From the NCBI RefSeq assembly GCF_937889215.1, contig NZ_CALBEX010000081.1, forward strand, positions 1-11,469: a DNA stretch of 11,469 nucleotides, read 5' to 3'. Below are positions 1-8,594 of this stretch, piece after piece. Origin of the DNA: an uncultured Limnohabitans sp. Lineage in GTDB: Bacteria > Pseudomonadota > Gammaproteobacteria > Burkholderiales > Burkholderiaceae_C. The notes under the pieces are model-generated. The model ran no database searches and had not been told where the DNA came from. It saw nothing but the letters and a program-made list of their open reading frames with translations. Both the position numbers and the translations under genes were made by a program. Position 1 is the stretch's first letter, and every line of letters begins with the position of its first letter.

Positions 1-1023
1 GTGAGCAATCGCTTCGTCCACACCTGCAACAACTTTGACACTGATGATGGGCGCCAGGTATTCCTCAAACCAGTCTTGCTCGGTGGCGTCCAGCAGTTTG
101 GCCCCGACAACACCGCTCAACAGGGCTTTAGCCCGGGGGCAGCAGCGCATTTCTACGCCTTTGGCCGCATAAATTGCGCCGATTTTGGGTAAAAATTCGG
201 CCGCCACGCCTTGCGCCACCAGCAGGCTTTCACTGGCATTGCAAGGGCTGTATTTTTGGGTTTTGGCGTTGTCAGCCACTTTCACGGCCATGTCGACGTC
301 GCAAGGGTCGTCCACATAGGTGTGACAGTTGCCGTCCAAGTGCTTGATGACAGGCACTTTGGCCTCGGCGCTGATGCGCTCAATCAAGCCCTTGCCGCCC
401 CGCGGAATGACCACGTCCACAAACTGCGGCATGGTGATGAGCTGCCCCACGGCGGCGCGGTCGGTGGTTTGCACCAGTTGCACGGCATCGACTGGCAGGC
501 CGCTGTCGGTCAGGGCTTGCTGCACCAGACGGGCCAAGGCCTTGTTCGATTCAATCGCCTCGGAGCCGCCGCGCAGGATGCAGGCATTGCCGCTTTTGAT
601 GGACAGGCTGGCCGCTTCGATGGTCACGTTGGGGCGACTCTCGAAAATCATGCCAAATACGCCAATCGGCACCCGCATCTGACCCACAAGGATACCGCTG
701 GGCACTTGCTTCATGCCCACGATTTCGCCGATCACATCGGACATCGCCGCCAATTGCTCACAGCCCTGGGCGCAAGTTTCCAGCACTTGAGGGCTGAGCT
801 TGAGGCGGTCCACCATCGGCTCGGCCAGCCCAGCAGCGCGGGCCCGGGCCAAGTCTTTGGCGTTGTCCAGCTGCAAGGCGTCGGTGTTGTCGCGCAACAG
901 GGCGGCCAAATGGCGCAGGGCTTTGTTTTTGTTAGCCGCAGAGGCTTTGGCCATCAAGGCCGAGGCCTGTTTGGCCTGCTGGCCCAGAGCCTGCATGTGA
1001 GCGGCGGTGTTCAGATCAGTCAT
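1..1023 (-). CDS. proA: Glutamate-5-semialdehyde dehydrogenase (gamma-glutamyl phosphate reductase), partial
   Basis: Second enzyme of proline biosynthesis: NADPH-dependent cytosolic reduction of gamma-glutamyl phosphate to glutamate-5-semialdehyde. The minus strand reads without a stop from an ATG at 1023 to the window edge, giving 341 residues of a family usually about 420 long, so the C-terminal fifth lies outside. Family landmarks are visible: [17 protein letters not shown] (about 118-134), the [13 protein letters not shown] cofactor-fold segment (144-156), [10 protein letters not shown] (205-214), [12 protein letters not shown] (227-238) and [13 protein letters not shown] (257-269). By family analogy Cys261 in the last segment is the catalytic thiol. 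The start lies 29 bases after the holA stop, so it probably ends the leuS-lptE-holA-proA operon. No strong Shine-Dalgarno sequence is seen. The identification is secure; the missing 3' end is the only limitation. Confidence 0.96.
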   Translation of the reverse strand, partial: MTDLNTAAHMQALGQQAKQASALMAKASAANKNKALRHLAALLRDNTDALQLDNAKDLARARAAGLAEPMVDRLKLSPQVLETCAQGCEQLAAMSDVIGEIVGMKQVPSGILVGQMRVPIGVFGMIFESRPNVTIEAASLSIKSGNACILRGGSEAIESNKALARLVQQALTDSGLPVDAVQLVQTTDRAAVGQLITMPQFVDVVIPRGGKGLIERISAEAKVPVIKHLDGNCHTYVDDPCDVDMAVKVADNAKTQKYSPCNASESLLVAQGVAAEFLPKIGAIYAAKGVEMRCCPRAKALLSGVVGAKLLDATEQDWFEEYLAPIISVKVVAGVDEAIAH

Positions 1024-1052
1024 GTGGACATTTTCGCAGATGCGCCCAAGCT

Positions 1053-2105
1053 TCAGCGTACCGAGCAAAAACGAGAGAAACGCACCGCCAATCGCTGCAA
1101 TGCCTGCCAGGGGTCGGTGGGCCAGTCAGGCACTTTCAGGCCTTTGACAATGCCGTCCACCTGGTGGGCGGCTTGCAGCAACCCATTCAGGCGGGATTCG
1201 GTCATGCGGGGCAGCACGCGCTCAAACAAGCGCTCGCGCGGCCCCCACACCCGCTGCTCGCGCAAGGCCATGGGCAAAGGTTTACCGGCCAACATGGCAT
1301 CCTTGACGCGCTTCAAGGCGCGGATGTCTTCGGCCAAGGTGTAATGCACCAAGACAGCGGCTTCGCCCTCGGCCTGCAAGCCATCGAGCATGCGCTGCAC
1401 CCGTGACACCTGGCCCGACAAGACGGACTCGGACAGTTTGAACACGTCGTAACGCGCCACGTTGACCACGGCTGCCGCCACTTGCGCCTGACTGAGTTCG
1501 CCGGGTGGGTGCAACAGGCCCAGCTTTTGAATTTCTTGGTGCGCTGCCAACAAGTTGCCTTCAATCCGGTCGGCAAAGAACTGCAAGGTGCGCTGCCCCT
1601 CTTCACCGGCCACCACCCGTTGGTCTTGCTGCTGCAGGCGTTGGGCAATCCATTGGGGCAACGCGTTGCGATCAACAGGGTCCATCTGGATCGACACCCC
1701 CCCGTTTTCCAGCGCACTAAACCAAGCCCCTTTGCGGGTTGCCGCGTCCAATCGCGGAAGCATGACCAAGGTCAGTGTGCTGTCGTTGTCTTGGGCAGAA
1801 GCGGCCAATTGCTGGATCGCGACGCTGCCTTCTTTGCCCGGCTTGCCCGAAGGAATGCGCACTTCCAGAATTTGTTTGTCGGCAAACAAGCTGAGCGAGC
1901 CGCCTGCGGCCAGCACCTCGCTCCAGTCAAAATGCGCGCCCGACACGGTGTGCACGCTGCGCTCGGTGTAGCCCTGAGCGCGGGCGGCAGCGCGGATGGC
2001 ATCGGCCGCTTCTTGCTGCATCAGCGGTTCGTCGCCATGCAAGACGTACAGACTGCGCAAGCCTTTTTGCAAGTGCGCACCGAGCTGGGGCAGGGCCAGT
2101 TGCAT
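1053..2105 (-). CDS. holA: DNA polymerase III, delta subunit
   Basis: The delta subunit of the clamp loader contacts and opens the beta sliding clamp for loading on primed DNA. The 350 residues are close to the usual roughly 340. The N-terminus carries the family segment [20 protein letters not shown] (19-38), where the delta family commonly has a Y-x-x-x-G-D-E-P-L-like motif. It is followed by [21 protein letters not shown] (70-90), the expected beta-clamp-contacting region with the F-x-x-x-K-x-L-x-x-x-x pattern. The C-terminal third is helical ([20 protein letters not shown]), as expected for the collar domain. The ATG lies 8 bases after the lptE stop, which implies co-transcription and possibly translational coupling. 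The lptE-holA pair is widely conserved in Proteobacteria. No anomalies were seen. Confidence 0.95.
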   Translation of the reverse strand: MQLALPQLGAHLQKGLRSLYVLHGDEPLMQQEAADAIRAAARAQGYTERSVHTVSGAHFDWSEVLAAGGSLSLFADKQILEVRIPSGKPGKEGSVAIQQLAASAQDNDSTLTLVMLPRLDAATRKGAWFSALENGGVSIQMDPVDRNALPQWIAQRLQQQDQRVVAGEEGQRTLQFFADRIEGNLLAAHQEIQKLGLLHPPGELSQAQVAAAVVNVARYDVFKLSESVLSGQVSRVQRMLDGLQAEGEAAVLVHYTLAEDIRALKRVKDAMLAGKPLPMALREQRVWGPRERLFERVLPRMTESRLNGLLQAAHQVDGIVKGLKVPDWPTDPWQALQRLAVRFSRFCSVR

Positions 2106-2113
2106 GGGGAGGC

Positions 2114-2650
2114 TCAGGATTTGGCCGTCGCCGCAGCTCGGGGCTTGACCGCCGACAGTCGCCGCATGATCTGCTGCACGATATCGGTCTGCATGTCTCG
2201 GTACATGGTGGCTTGCTCGATTTCCTTGGACAACGCTGCGGTTTCGGTGAAACTCAGGTCGCGTTGCTGCGCCAGTTCGACGGGTTCAATCAAATTCAGG
2301 CCTTGCGGCGTGCGCAGACGAAACTTCACACGCAAACGCAGTTGCAGTTCACGCACTTGGCCTGAGGCATTCACACCCACCACCGCCTGCTCCCGGTTTT
2401 CGCTCAGGATATCGAGAATGGCATCGGCCTGGGCCATCTGCTGAGGCTCTTGCAACAACTCGATGCGCCCCGTCCCCAGCAAATTGCGACGCAACTCGAC
2501 CCCCAAAGAAGAGGTGCTTGAGAAGTTCGCGTAAAGCGTCTGGAAGGGGTACTGGCCGTTGCCACGCAGCTGAAAACCACACGCAGACAAGCCTGCGGCG
2601 AAGCACAGCCCTGTCAGTGTTTGCCCAAGCTGTCGGCGGGAAGTGTTCAT
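2114..2650 (-). CDS. lptE: LPS-assembly lipoprotein LptE
   Basis: Outer-membrane lipoprotein (formerly RlpB) that forms the plug of the LptD translocon and helps insert lipopolysaccharide into the outer leaflet. The 178-residue product starts with a typical lipoprotein signal: basic MNTSRRQ, a hydrophobic stretch, then the lipobox LSAC (21-24), so Cys24 should be the lipidated residue. Directly after it comes GFQLRG (25-30), the conserved start of mature LptE (usually C-G-F-x-L-R-G). The C-terminal part (LSFTETAALSKEIEQATMYRDMQTDIVQQIMRRL) is the usual helical end. The gene sits between leuS (30-base gap) and holA (8-base gap), the classic position. Sequence conservation in this family is low, so the call rests on the lipobox, the CGFQLRG start, the length and the context together. 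Confidence 0.93.
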   Translation of the reverse strand: MNTSRRQLGQTLTGLCFAAGLSACGFQLRGNGQYPFQTLYANFSSTSSLGVELRRNLLGTGRIELLQEPQQMAQADAILDILSENREQAVVGVNASGQVRELQLRLRVKFRLRTPQGLNLIEPVELAQQRDLSFTETAALSKEIEQATMYRDMQTDIVQQIMRRLSAVKPRAAATAKS

Positions 2651-2680
2651 GAGGTGACTGCGTGCATGGGGTGGGCGCGC

Positions 2681-5476
2681 TCAGAGCACCACGTTGACCA
2701 AACGACCTGGCACCACGATGACCTTCTTGGGCGCAGCGCCAGCGGCTTGCTTGACAAAGGCTTCGCTGGCCAGCGCGGCCGCTTCGATCTGCGCCTTGTC
2801 TGCCGATGCGGGCACCGAAATGGCACCGCGCAGCTTGCCATTGATCTGCAGCATCAGTTCGATCTGGTCACGCACCAAAGCGGACTCGTCTACCTCAGGC
2901 CAAGGGGCATCCAGCAACTCGCCCACGGCCTGGGCAAAACCCAGTTGCTGCCAGATTTCGTCGGTGATGTGCGGGCAGGCGGGGTAGAGCATGCGCATCA
3001 AAAGCGACACACCTTCGCACAAGGCGGCTGTATCTCCTGAGCTGCCATCGGACTTGAAGTCTTCCAGCGCGTTGAGCAACTTCATGCAACCGGACACCAC
3101 GGTGTTGTACTGCATGCGCTCGTAGTCGTAACCCACTTGCTTGAGCACCAGGTGCATCTCGCGGCGCAAGGCTTTGGCCGCATCGCCCAAAGCGGCCTGG
3201 CTCAGGTCCTGGCCGGTGGCCGAGCGCAGCAGCTCGTTGTGCTTGAACGCGAAGTTCCAAACCCGGCGCAAGAAGCGGTAACTGCCTTCCACGGCCGAGT
3301 CGTTCCACTCCAGCGTCACCTCAGGCGGCGCGGTGAACATGGTGTACAGGCGGGCCGTGTCAGCGCCGTAGCGCTCGATCAGGTCTTGCGGGTCGACGCC
3401 GTTGTTCTTGGACTTGGACATGGTGCCCACGCCCTCGTAGTCGATGGCCGTGCCCACAGGCAAGCGGCCATCGCCGCTGTCGGCTGCGTTCTTGAGCTTG
3501 GCGCCCACCACTTTGCCGGTCTCGTCGAGCACATGCTCCACATCATGCGGCCAAAAGTAGTCCTTGCCGCCCTTGGCGGTGCGGCGCGAGTAGATGTGGT
3601 TGAGCACCATGCCCTGCGTGAGCAGCTTGCTGAAGGGCTCGTCGACCTTGACCAAGCCCAGATCGCGCATGACCTTGGTCCAAAAGCGCGCATACAACAA
3701 GTGCAGGATGGCGTGCTCGATACCGCCGATGTACTGGTCCATGCCGCTGCCGCCCGTGGCCAACTGTTGGTCACGCATCCAATAATCCGCGCCCTCGCCC
3801 ACCATGCCGTCGGCCTTGGTCGGGTCGCAATAGCGCATGAAGTACCAAGACGAATCCACAAAGGTGTCCATGGTGTCGGTCTCGCGGCGGGCAGGTTTGC
3901 CGCACACGGGGCAGGTCACGCCTGCGTGGAAACCTTCGTGCTTGTGCAGCGGGTTGCCCGAGCCGTCAGGGATACAGTCTTGCGGCAACACCACGGGCAG
4001 GTCTTTTTCGGGCACCGGCACCGCACCGTGTTCGTCGCAATGGATGATCGGGATGGGTGTACCCCAGTAGCGCTGGCGGCTCACACCCCAGTCGCGCAAA
4101 CGCCAGGTGGTTTTCTTTTCGCCCAAGTCTTTGGCGGCCAATAACTCGGCAACTTTGGAGACGGCGGCCTTCTGGCTCAGGCCATCGAATTCGCCGGAAT
4201 TGACGCAGACACCGTCTTTGGTGGCATACCACTCGGACCATGCGGTTGCATCGAAGACCTCAGAGGCCTTGGCGTTGCCTGCGTTGGGCAACGATGTTGA
4301 GCTTGCGTCTGAGGCGCCCGACGCAGGCAACGACAAGGCCGCCCCACGCTGAGCGACGACTTGCTTGATCGGCAAGGCGTATTTCAAGGCAAACGCAAAG
4401 TCGCGCTCGTCGTGTGCCGGCACGCCCATCACCGCGCCGTCACCGTAGCTCATCAGCACATAGTTACCGACCCACACTTCAACTTGCGCACCCGTGATAG
4501 GGTGCGTCACGAACAGGCCCGTGGCCATCCCCTTTTTCTCTTGCGTGGCCATTTCGGCCTCGGTCGTGCCGCCGCTATTGCACTCTTCCAAAAACGCCGC
4601 CAAAGCGGGGTTGCTTGCCGCAGCATGCAGCGCCAGAGGATGCTCAGCCGCCACCGCACAAAACGTCACACCCATGATGGTGTCGGCTCGAGTGGTGAAG
4701 ACGTACATCTTGCCGTCGCCGATCAGCTGGCCGTCTGCACCTTTGATGTCGTGCGGGAACGCAAAGCGCACGCCTTCGCTCTTGCCAATCCAGTTTTCCT
4801 GCATCAGGCGCACTTTGTCGGGCCAGCCGTTCAGCGTGGCCTTGTCGTTGCCGATCTGCACATGGTCCAGCAGTTCTTGGGCGTAAGCGGTGATGTTCAG
4901 GTAGTAGCCCGGAATTTCGCGCTTTTCGACCGGCGCGCCCGTGCGCCAGCCTTTGCCGTCAATCACTTGCTCGTTGGCCAGCACGGTCTGGTCCACCGGG
5001 TCCCAGTTCACGACCTGGGTCTTGCGGTAGGCGATGCCTTTTTCCAGCATCTTCAAAAACAGCCACTGGTTCCACTTGTAATAGGTCGGGTCGCAGGTGG
5101 CGACTTCGCGTGACCAGTCGATGGCCAGGCCCATGGCCTGCATCTGCTTTTTCATGTACGCGATGTTTTCGTACGTCCATTTGGCCGGGGGCACGCCATT
5201 CTTCAAGGCGGCGTTTTCGGCGGGCAGACCAAACGCGTCCCAGCCCATGGGCATCAGGACGTTGAAGCCCTTCATGCGCAGGCTGCGCGTGAGCATGTCG
5301 TTGATGGTGTAGTTGCGCACATGGCCCATGTGCAGCTTGCCGCTGGGGTACGGCAGCATGGAGCAGGCGTAAAACTTCTTTTTGCTGGCGTCTTCGGTGA
5401 CGCGGTAGGCATCGCGGGCGGTCCAGCGGGACTGCGCTGCGGGTTCGACTTCGAGGTGGTTGTACTTGTCTTGCAT
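2681..5476 (-). CDS. leuS: Leucyl-tRNA synthetase
   Basis: Class I aminoacyl-tRNA synthetase charging tRNA-Leu; essential and cytosolic. The 931-residue product is longer than the roughly 860 of E. coli LeuRS. The HMGH signature is in [13 protein letters not shown] (HMGH at 49-52). The CP1 editing domain shows the threonine-rich [10 protein letters not shown] and the Asp-containing [16 protein letters not shown]. The catalytic core resumes at [19 protein letters not shown], with the zinc-type CPVCG and [13 protein letters not shown]. The second ATP motif is TMSKS (685-689), with Thr in place of the first Lys of KMSKS. The anticodon-binding and C-terminal domains follow. Odd feature: residues about 379-404, after ALPIKQVV at the end of CP1, form an Ala/Ser/Gly/Asn-rich stretch encoded by a 76-base palindrome (4265-4340) and absent from E. 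coli LeuRS as I recall it. First gene of the leuS-lptE-holA-proA block. Confidence 0.97.
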   Translation of the reverse strand: MQDKYNHLEVEPAAQSRWTARDAYRVTEDASKKKFYACSMLPYPSGKLHMGHVRNYTINDMLTRSLRMKGFNVLMPMGWDAFGLPAENAALKNGVPPAKWTYENIAYMKKQMQAMGLAIDWSREVATCDPTYYKWNQWLFLKMLEKGIAYRKTQVVNWDPVDQTVLANEQVIDGKGWRTGAPVEKREIPGYYLNITAYAQELLDHVQIGNDKATLNGWPDKVRLMQENWIGKSEGVRFAFPHDIKGADGQLIGDGKMYVFTTRADTIMGVTFCAVAAEHPLALHAAASNPALAAFLEECNSGGTTEAEMATQEKKGMATGLFVTHPITGAQVEVWVGNYVLMSYGDGAVMGVPAHDERDFAFALKYALPIKQVVAQRGAALSLPASGASDASSTSLPNAGNAKASEVFDATAWSEWYATKDGVCVNSGEFDGLSQKAAVSKVAELLAAKDLGEKKTTWRLRDWGVSRQRYWGTPIPIIHCDEHGAVPVPEKDLPVVLPQDCIPDGSGNPLHKHEGFHAGVTCPVCGKPARRETDTMDTFVDSSWYFMRYCDPTKADGMVGEGADYWMRDQQLATGGSGMDQYIGGIEHAILHLLYARFWTKVMRDLGLVKVDEPFSKLLTQGMVLNHIYSRRTAKGGKDYFWPHDVEHVLDETGKVVGAKLKNAADSGDGRLPVGTAIDYEGVGTMSKSKNNGVDPQDLIERYGADTARLYTMFTAPPEVTLEWNDSAVEGSYRFLRRVWNFAFKHNELLRSATGQDLSQAALGDAAKALRREMHLVLKQVGYDYERMQYNTVVSGCMKLLNALEDFKSDGSSGDTAALCEGVSLLMRMLYPACPHITDEIWQQLGFAQAVGELLDAPWPEVDESALVRDQIELMLQINGKLRGAISVPASADKAQIEAAALASEAFVKQAAGAAPKKVIVVPGRLVNVVL
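4265..4340. repeat. Palindromic element inside leuS, in frame
   Basis: Bases 4265-4289 and 4316-4340 form an inverted repeat with 25-base arms and two mismatched pairs (4272/4333 and 4285/4320; the second is a possible G-U in plus-strand RNA). The core is an uninterrupted 12-base match: CGTTGCCTGCGT at 4273-4284 against ACGCAGGCAACG at 4321-4332. The flanking matched blocks are GGCCTTG/CAAGGCC and GGGC/GCCC. The loop is 26 bases. The leuS frame runs through it, encoding about residues 379-404, with two look-alike segments, LSLPASGAS and TSLPNAGNA. Whether it is a mobile or repeated element cannot be decided from one copy. Confidence 0.85.
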
Positions 5477-5660
5477 AGGGCTAAATTGTAGGGGCTGGGA
5501 CCGAACCGCTCTTGGAAAGACGGCAGCCCTGGCCGGGGCAAATGCAAAGGCTGATCACCCTGAGCGATGGCGCGGATCGGTCATTTCAGCCCGGCCACCT
5601 GGGCTGTGCAGCAGGGCAAGGCGAAAGGCGCCATGGATGGCCACAAGGCAGGAAAATGCG
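5477..5660. other. Intergenic region between dapB and leuS
   Basis: This stretch of 184 bases lies between the dapB stop and the leuS start, both minus strand. It holds a 6-base-pair inverted repeat (CAGCCC at 5587-5592, GGGCTG at 5601-5606, 8-base loop) without a T-run, so it is not a convincing terminator. The minus strand also has TACAAT (5485-5490), a good -10 match immediately before leuS. No coding region that I believe was found. Confidence 0.6.
5485..5490 (-). promoter_or_regulatory. Possible -10 element for leuS
   Basis: TACAAT on the minus strand matches the sigma-70 -10 consensus at 5 of 6 positions. It ends 8 bases before the leuS ATG. No good -35 hexamer lies 16-18 bases upstream. 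If used, the transcript would have almost no leader, which fits the lack of a Shine-Dalgarno sequence before leuS. This is weak evidence. Confidence 0.25.
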
Positions 5661-6476
5661 TCAGCGCAAGTTCAACACGTCAAACATGTCAAACAAGCCG
5701 CGCTCTTGCCCAGCCAAGAAACGCACAGCGCGCAAGCTGCCTTGGGCATAAGTGGCGCGGCTAGAGGACTTGTGCGTCACCTCGATGCGCTCGCCAATGC
5801 CGGCGAACAACACGGTATGGTCGCCCACGATATCGCCGCCGCGAATGGTCGAAAAACCAATGGTGGACGGGTCGCGCTCGCCGGTGTGGCCGTAGCGCTC
5901 ATAAACAGCACAGTCTTTCAAATCACGCCCGATGGCCTCTGCGATGACCTCGCCCATCTTGAGGGCAGTCCCCGAGGGCGCATCTACCTTGTGGCGGTGG
6001 TGGGCTTCGATGATCTCGATGTCGTAACCGGTGGACATGGCTTGCGCAGCCATTTGCAAGAGCTTGAGGGTCACGTTCACGCCCACGCTCATATTGGGCG
6101 CCATCACGATAGCGATGTCGCGGGCGATCTCGTTGATTTCGGCTTTTTGCGCATCGTCGAAGCCCGTGGTGCCAATCACGGCTTTGACCCCCAGCGCTCG
6201 GCAAACTTTCAGGTGCGCCATGGTGCCTTCAGGGCGGGTGAAGTCGATCAGGCAGGACGCATCTTGCAGGCCCGCGTACAGGTCAGCCGTCACCGCCGCG
6301 CCAGTGACACGCCCCAAAGCAGCCCCGGCATCTTGACCGAGCGCAGGGCTGGCCGCAAGGTCCAAAGCCCCCGCCAATCGGCAATCGTCAGACGCCAAAA
6401 TGGCTTCGATCAGCATGTGGCCCATGCGGCCGGAGGCACCCGCAACACTGATGGGCAAAAGGTTCTGTGAGGTCAT
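5661..6476 (-). CDS. dapB: 4-hydroxy-tetrahydrodipicolinate reductase
   Basis: NAD(P)H-dependent reductase of the diaminopimelate pathway, which supplies lysine and peptidoglycan cross-links; cytosolic. The chosen ATG gives 271 residues (E. coli DapB has 273) beginning [19 protein letters not shown]. This puts the nucleotide-binding GASGRMG at 13-19, as the family requires. Other motifs are GTTG (102-105), APNMSVGVN (126-134) and the substrate-binding/catalytic [15 protein letters not shown] (157-171), with His159 and Lys163 as the expected general acid pair by family analogy. An in-frame GTG at 6521 would add 15 residues rich in Pro, Thr and Ser; neither start has a clear Shine-Dalgarno sequence, and family length favours the ATG. 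It follows bamE after 73 bases and may share its transcript. Confidence 0.97.
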   Translation of the reverse strand: MTSQNLLPISVAGASGRMGHMLIEAILASDDCRLAGALDLAASPALGQDAGAALGRVTGAAVTADLYAGLQDASCLIDFTRPEGTMAHLKVCRALGVKAVIGTTGFDDAQKAEINEIARDIAIVMAPNMSVGVNVTLKLLQMAAQAMSTGYDIEIIEAHHRHKVDAPSGTALKMGEVIAEAIGRDLKDCAVYERYGHTGERDPSTIGFSTIRGGDIVGDHTVLFAGIGERIEVTHKSSSRATYAQGSLRAVRFLAGQERGLFDMFDVLNLR

Positions 6477-6549
6477 GGCTTGACTTTGACTGGTTGGAAG
6501 TGGCGTCGGTTCTGGGGTCACCGGGAAAACGGGCCTCGGCCCTGTAGAC

Positions 6550-7095
6550 TCAAGGCGTCGCAGGCTCCAGCGGCGGGTACTGACGCGGCAAAGCTGCGGC
6601 CGGAACAGGTGGCTGGTCGGTGGCGGGTGGAGGGGCGAACTTCATCAGGTCTTCTTCACTGGCCTGCAGCAGGGGCAACTTGCCCACCGACTGTGGCCGC
6701 ACCAAGCGACCGGCAAACTCGGCCTCGCTGGGCAAGACATCGCTTTCCACTTGGTCCAACACATCGCCTTTGAAGTAAACCGTGAGCCGGAGATTCTGTG
6801 GTGCCACGCCTTGGCGCTGGATGCTGAACGCGTAATCCCAACGCTCGGCATGGAACAAACTGGCCACCAAGGGTGTGCCCAAAACCTCGCGGACTTGGGC
6901 GCGAGGCATGCCAGGCCGCAGGGCCTGCCGCTGCTCTTTGGACACAAAGTTGCCTTGCACCACCTCGGGCACATAGGGCTGGAAAGTGTCTCGACTCAAG
7001 CCACCGGGGAAGCTGCCGCAGCCTGCCAGACTCGCGCCCACCAAAAGCGCAACGAGCCAGCGGCCAGAGAAACGGAAAGTCAGGAAAGCTGTCAT
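6550..7095 (-). CDS. bamE: Outer membrane protein assembly factor BamE (SmpA/OmlA lipoprotein)
   Basis: Small lipoprotein of the BAM complex, which folds beta-barrel proteins into the outer membrane. The 181-residue product starts with a lipoprotein signal ([25 protein letters not shown]) and the lipobox LAGC at 23-26, so Cys26 is the predicted lipidation site. The SmpA/OmlA domain follows: the [15 protein letters not shown] segment matches the family's Y-x-P-x-x-x-Q-G-N-x-(V/I), then [19 protein letters not shown] and [11 protein letters not shown]. The roughly 50 C-terminal residues are Pro/Ala-rich and less conserved. The gene is divergent from fur with an 85-base spacer. A bamE (omlA)-fur divergent arrangement is known from Pseudomonas and Xanthomonas, which supports both calls. 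Confidence 0.95.
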   Translation of the reverse strand: MTAFLTFRFSGRWLVALLVGASLAGCGSFPGGLSRDTFQPYVPEVVQGNFVSKEQRQALRPGMPRAQVREVLGTPLVASLFHAERWDYAFSIQRQGVAPQNLRLTVYFKGDVLDQVESDVLPSEAEFAGRLVRPQSVGKLPLLQASEEDLMKFAPPPATDQPPVPAAALPRQYPPLEPATP

Positions 7096-7118
7096 GTTTG
7101 AGGGCGTGCCGATATGAT
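7089..7118 (+). promoter_or_regulatory. Candidate sigma-70 promoter for fur
   Basis: CTGTCA (7089-7094; 4 of 6 match to TTGACA) and TATGAT (7113-7118; 5 of 6 match to TATAAT) are separated by 18 bases on the plus strand. A start near 7125 would give a leader of about 55 bases. The -35 hexamer overlaps the first codons of bamE. On the other strand a lone TACAAT (7125-7130) could be the -10 element of bamE, though no good -35 accompanies it. Confidence 0.35.
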
Positions 7119-7121
7119 CGG
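7109..7121. promoter_or_regulatory. Short palindrome in the bamE-fur divergent region
   Basis: CCGAT-ATG-ATCGG is a perfect inverted repeat with 5-base arms and a 3-base centre. It overlaps the candidate fur -10 element and lies within the probable bamE leader. It does not resemble the Fur box (GATAATGATAATCATTATC). It could be an operator for a regulator acting on both genes; chance is also plausible at this length. Confidence 0.35.
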
Positions 7122-7180
7122 GTCATTGTAGCGGCAGCTTAGCGCAAGAGCCCCTGCCCCCGACCGAACCCCCAAAGCCT

Positions 7181-7612
7181 ATGAGCCAGATCGACGAACT
7201 GAAAAACAATGGCCTGAAAGCCACTTTGCCCCGACTGAAAATCCTTGAAGTTTTTCAGAGCGGCCAAATGCGCCACATGACGGCCGAAGATGTGTTTCGA
7301 CACCTGCTCCATGAGAACGCCGACATCGGTCTGGCCACTGTTTACCGGGTTTTGACCCAGTTTGAACAAGCGGGCATCCTGAGCCGCAACCACTTTGAAA
7401 GTGGCAAATCGGTGTACGAATTGAACGAAGGACAGCACCACGACCACATGGTGTGCTTGGACTGCGGCAGGGTGGAAGAGTTTTACGACGCGGAGATCGA
7501 GTCAAGGCAGCAGGCTGTGGCCCAGGCCAAGGGCTTTGTGATCGCCGACCATGCCCTGAGTTTGTACGCCCACTGCACCCAAAACCCCTGCCCTCACCGC
7601 CCCGCACGCTGA
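7181..7612 (+). CDS. fur: Ferric uptake regulator Fur
   Basis: Iron-responsive repressor: as an Fe(II)-loaded dimer it binds Fur boxes upstream of iron-acquisition genes. At 143 residues it is of normal length. The N-terminal winged helix includes [14 protein letters not shown] (12-25), the helix [11 protein letters not shown] (32-42) and the recognition segment [19 protein letters not shown] (49-67). The metal-binding part [16 protein letters not shown] (86-101) carries His86, 87 and 89 and the CxxC pair Cys92/Cys95. The C-terminal [12 protein letters not shown] holds the second cysteine pair, Cys132/Cys137. It is the only complete plus-strand gene in the window, divergent from bamE and convergent with hprK, whose stop is 15 bases away. 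No Shine-Dalgarno sequence precedes the ATG, and no Fur box is visible upstream. Confidence 0.98.
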   Translation: MSQIDELKNNGLKATLPRLKILEVFQSGQMRHMTAEDVFRHLLHENADIGLATVYRVLTQFEQAGILSRNHFESGKSVYELNEGQHHDHMVCLDCGRVEEFYDAEIESRQQAVAQAKGFVIADHALSLYAHCTQNPCPHRPAR

Positions 7613-7627
7613 AAGGCGAAGAAGCGG

Positions 7628-8569
7628 TCAGCCCATGGCGCTGCGCTGGCGGTCAATGAACGCTTGGTAGGTGTCGATCCCGCGCATTTGCAAAATGGTG
7701 TTGCGCACGGCCGCCTCAACCAGTACCGCGATGTTGCGGCCGGCCATGACCTGAATGACCACCTTTTGGACCGGGATGCCCAGCACATCTTGGGTCAAGG
7801 GTTCGGAAGGTAAGCGCTCATAATCGCGCTCCATGGTTTCACGGCGCACCAGGTGCACGATCAGCTTGAGCCGCATTTTTCGGCGCACCGCGGTTTCACC
7901 AAAAATAGCCCGAATATCGAGCAAGCCAATGCCGCGCACCTCCAGCAAATTTTGCAGCAGGTCGGGGCAACGCGCTTCGATGGTGGTCTGGTTGATGCGG
8001 TACAAATCCACGGCATCGTCGGCCACCAAACCGTTGCCACGCGAGATCAACTCCAGGCCCAACTCGCTCTTGCCCAGCCCGGACTCGCCCGTAATCAGCA
8101 CCCCCATGCCCAAGATGTCCATGAACACGCCATGCATGGTGGTGCGGTCGGCGAAGTGTTTGGACAGGTAAGCGCGCAGCACATCAATGACAAACGCCGA
8201 GGACTGATCGGTCAAGAACATCGGAATTTGGGCCCGTTCGCACATGGCCATCAAAGCCTCAGGGGCGACCTGGCCGTCGGCCAGCACCAACACCGGTGGC
8301 TCCAAAGTCACGATGCGGGCGGTGCGGCGTGCGCAGTCCTCGGGAGAGGCATCCGTCAGGTAGGCCACTTCACGCGGACCCAAAATTTGAACCCGGTACG
8401 GGTGTATGTAATTGAGGTAGCCCACCAGATCGGCACCCGAGCGGGCCTCGCGCACCGCCACTTCGTCAAAACGCCGCTCTGAGGCTCCCAGTCCCGCCAG
8501 CCACTGCCATTTGAGCTGGTTGCGGTGGTCTTCGAACAAAACGTCGGCGCTGATGACGGTCGGCTTCAT
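7628..8569 (-). CDS. hprK: HPr kinase/phosphorylase
   Basis: Bifunctional enzyme that phosphorylates HPr on a serine using ATP and reverses this by phosphorolysis. In Proteobacteria it controls a regulatory PTS rather than sugar uptake. The chosen ATG gives 313 residues, the usual length, starting [15 protein letters not shown]. The C-terminal catalytic domain has HGVFMDILG (146-154), Walker A GESGLGKS (161-168), the Asp pair of VADDAVDL (182-189), the HPrK signature [12 protein letters not shown] (208-219) and the C-terminal [17 protein letters not shown] (274-290). An in-frame TTG at 8626 would add 19 residues overlapping the 3' end of ptsN; the ATG leaves a 25-base gap and matches family N-termini. 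Co-transcribed with ptsN. No terminator is seen before the convergent fur gene. Confidence 0.96.
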   Translation of the reverse strand: MKPTVISADVLFEDHRNQLKWQWLAGLGASERRFDEVAVREARSGADLVGYLNYIHPYRVQILGPREVAYLTDASPEDCARRTARIVTLEPPVLVLADGQVAPEALMAMCERAQIPMFLTDQSSAFVIDVLRAYLSKHFADRTTMHGVFMDILGMGVLITGESGLGKSELGLELISRGNGLVADDAVDLYRINQTTIEARCPDLLQNLLEVRGIGLLDIRAIFGETAVRRKMRLKLIVHLVRRETMERDYERLPSEPLTQDVLGIPVQKVVIQVMAGRNIAVLVEAAVRNTILQMRGIDTYQAFIDRQRSAMG

Positions 8570-8594
8570 CGCTTGGGCGCCTTGCGCATGCGGG

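Noticed and set aside
211..1344. Long plus-strand open frame opposite proA and holA
   Set aside because: It is antisense to two well-recognised genes, His/Gln/Gly-rich as expected for the complement of GC-rich coding sequence, and matches no family I know.
3407..3424. Thr instead of Lys in the first position of the leuS KMSKS motif (TMSKS) as a sign of a defective enzyme
   Set aside because: The second lysine, which matters most for catalysis, is present, the first position varies within class I synthetases, and the rest of the protein is intact.
3137..5113. Plus-strand open frames of 250-335 residues opposite leuS (3137-4144 and 4361-5113)
   Set aside because: They are shadows of leuS codon bias; no motifs, no ribosome binding sites and no recognisable domains.
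5587..5606. Inverted repeat CAGCCC/GGGCTG as a dapB terminator
   Set aside because: The stem is only 6 base pairs with an 8-base loop and no T-run on either side.
5460..6470. 336-residue plus-strand frame opposite dapB
   Set aside because: It lies opposite a complete dapB with all catalytic motifs; composition is typical of antisense translation.
7096..7180. Fur box for autoregulation of fur
   Set aside because: No stretch resembling GATAATGATAATCATTATC or repeated GATAAT hexamers is present in the spacer.
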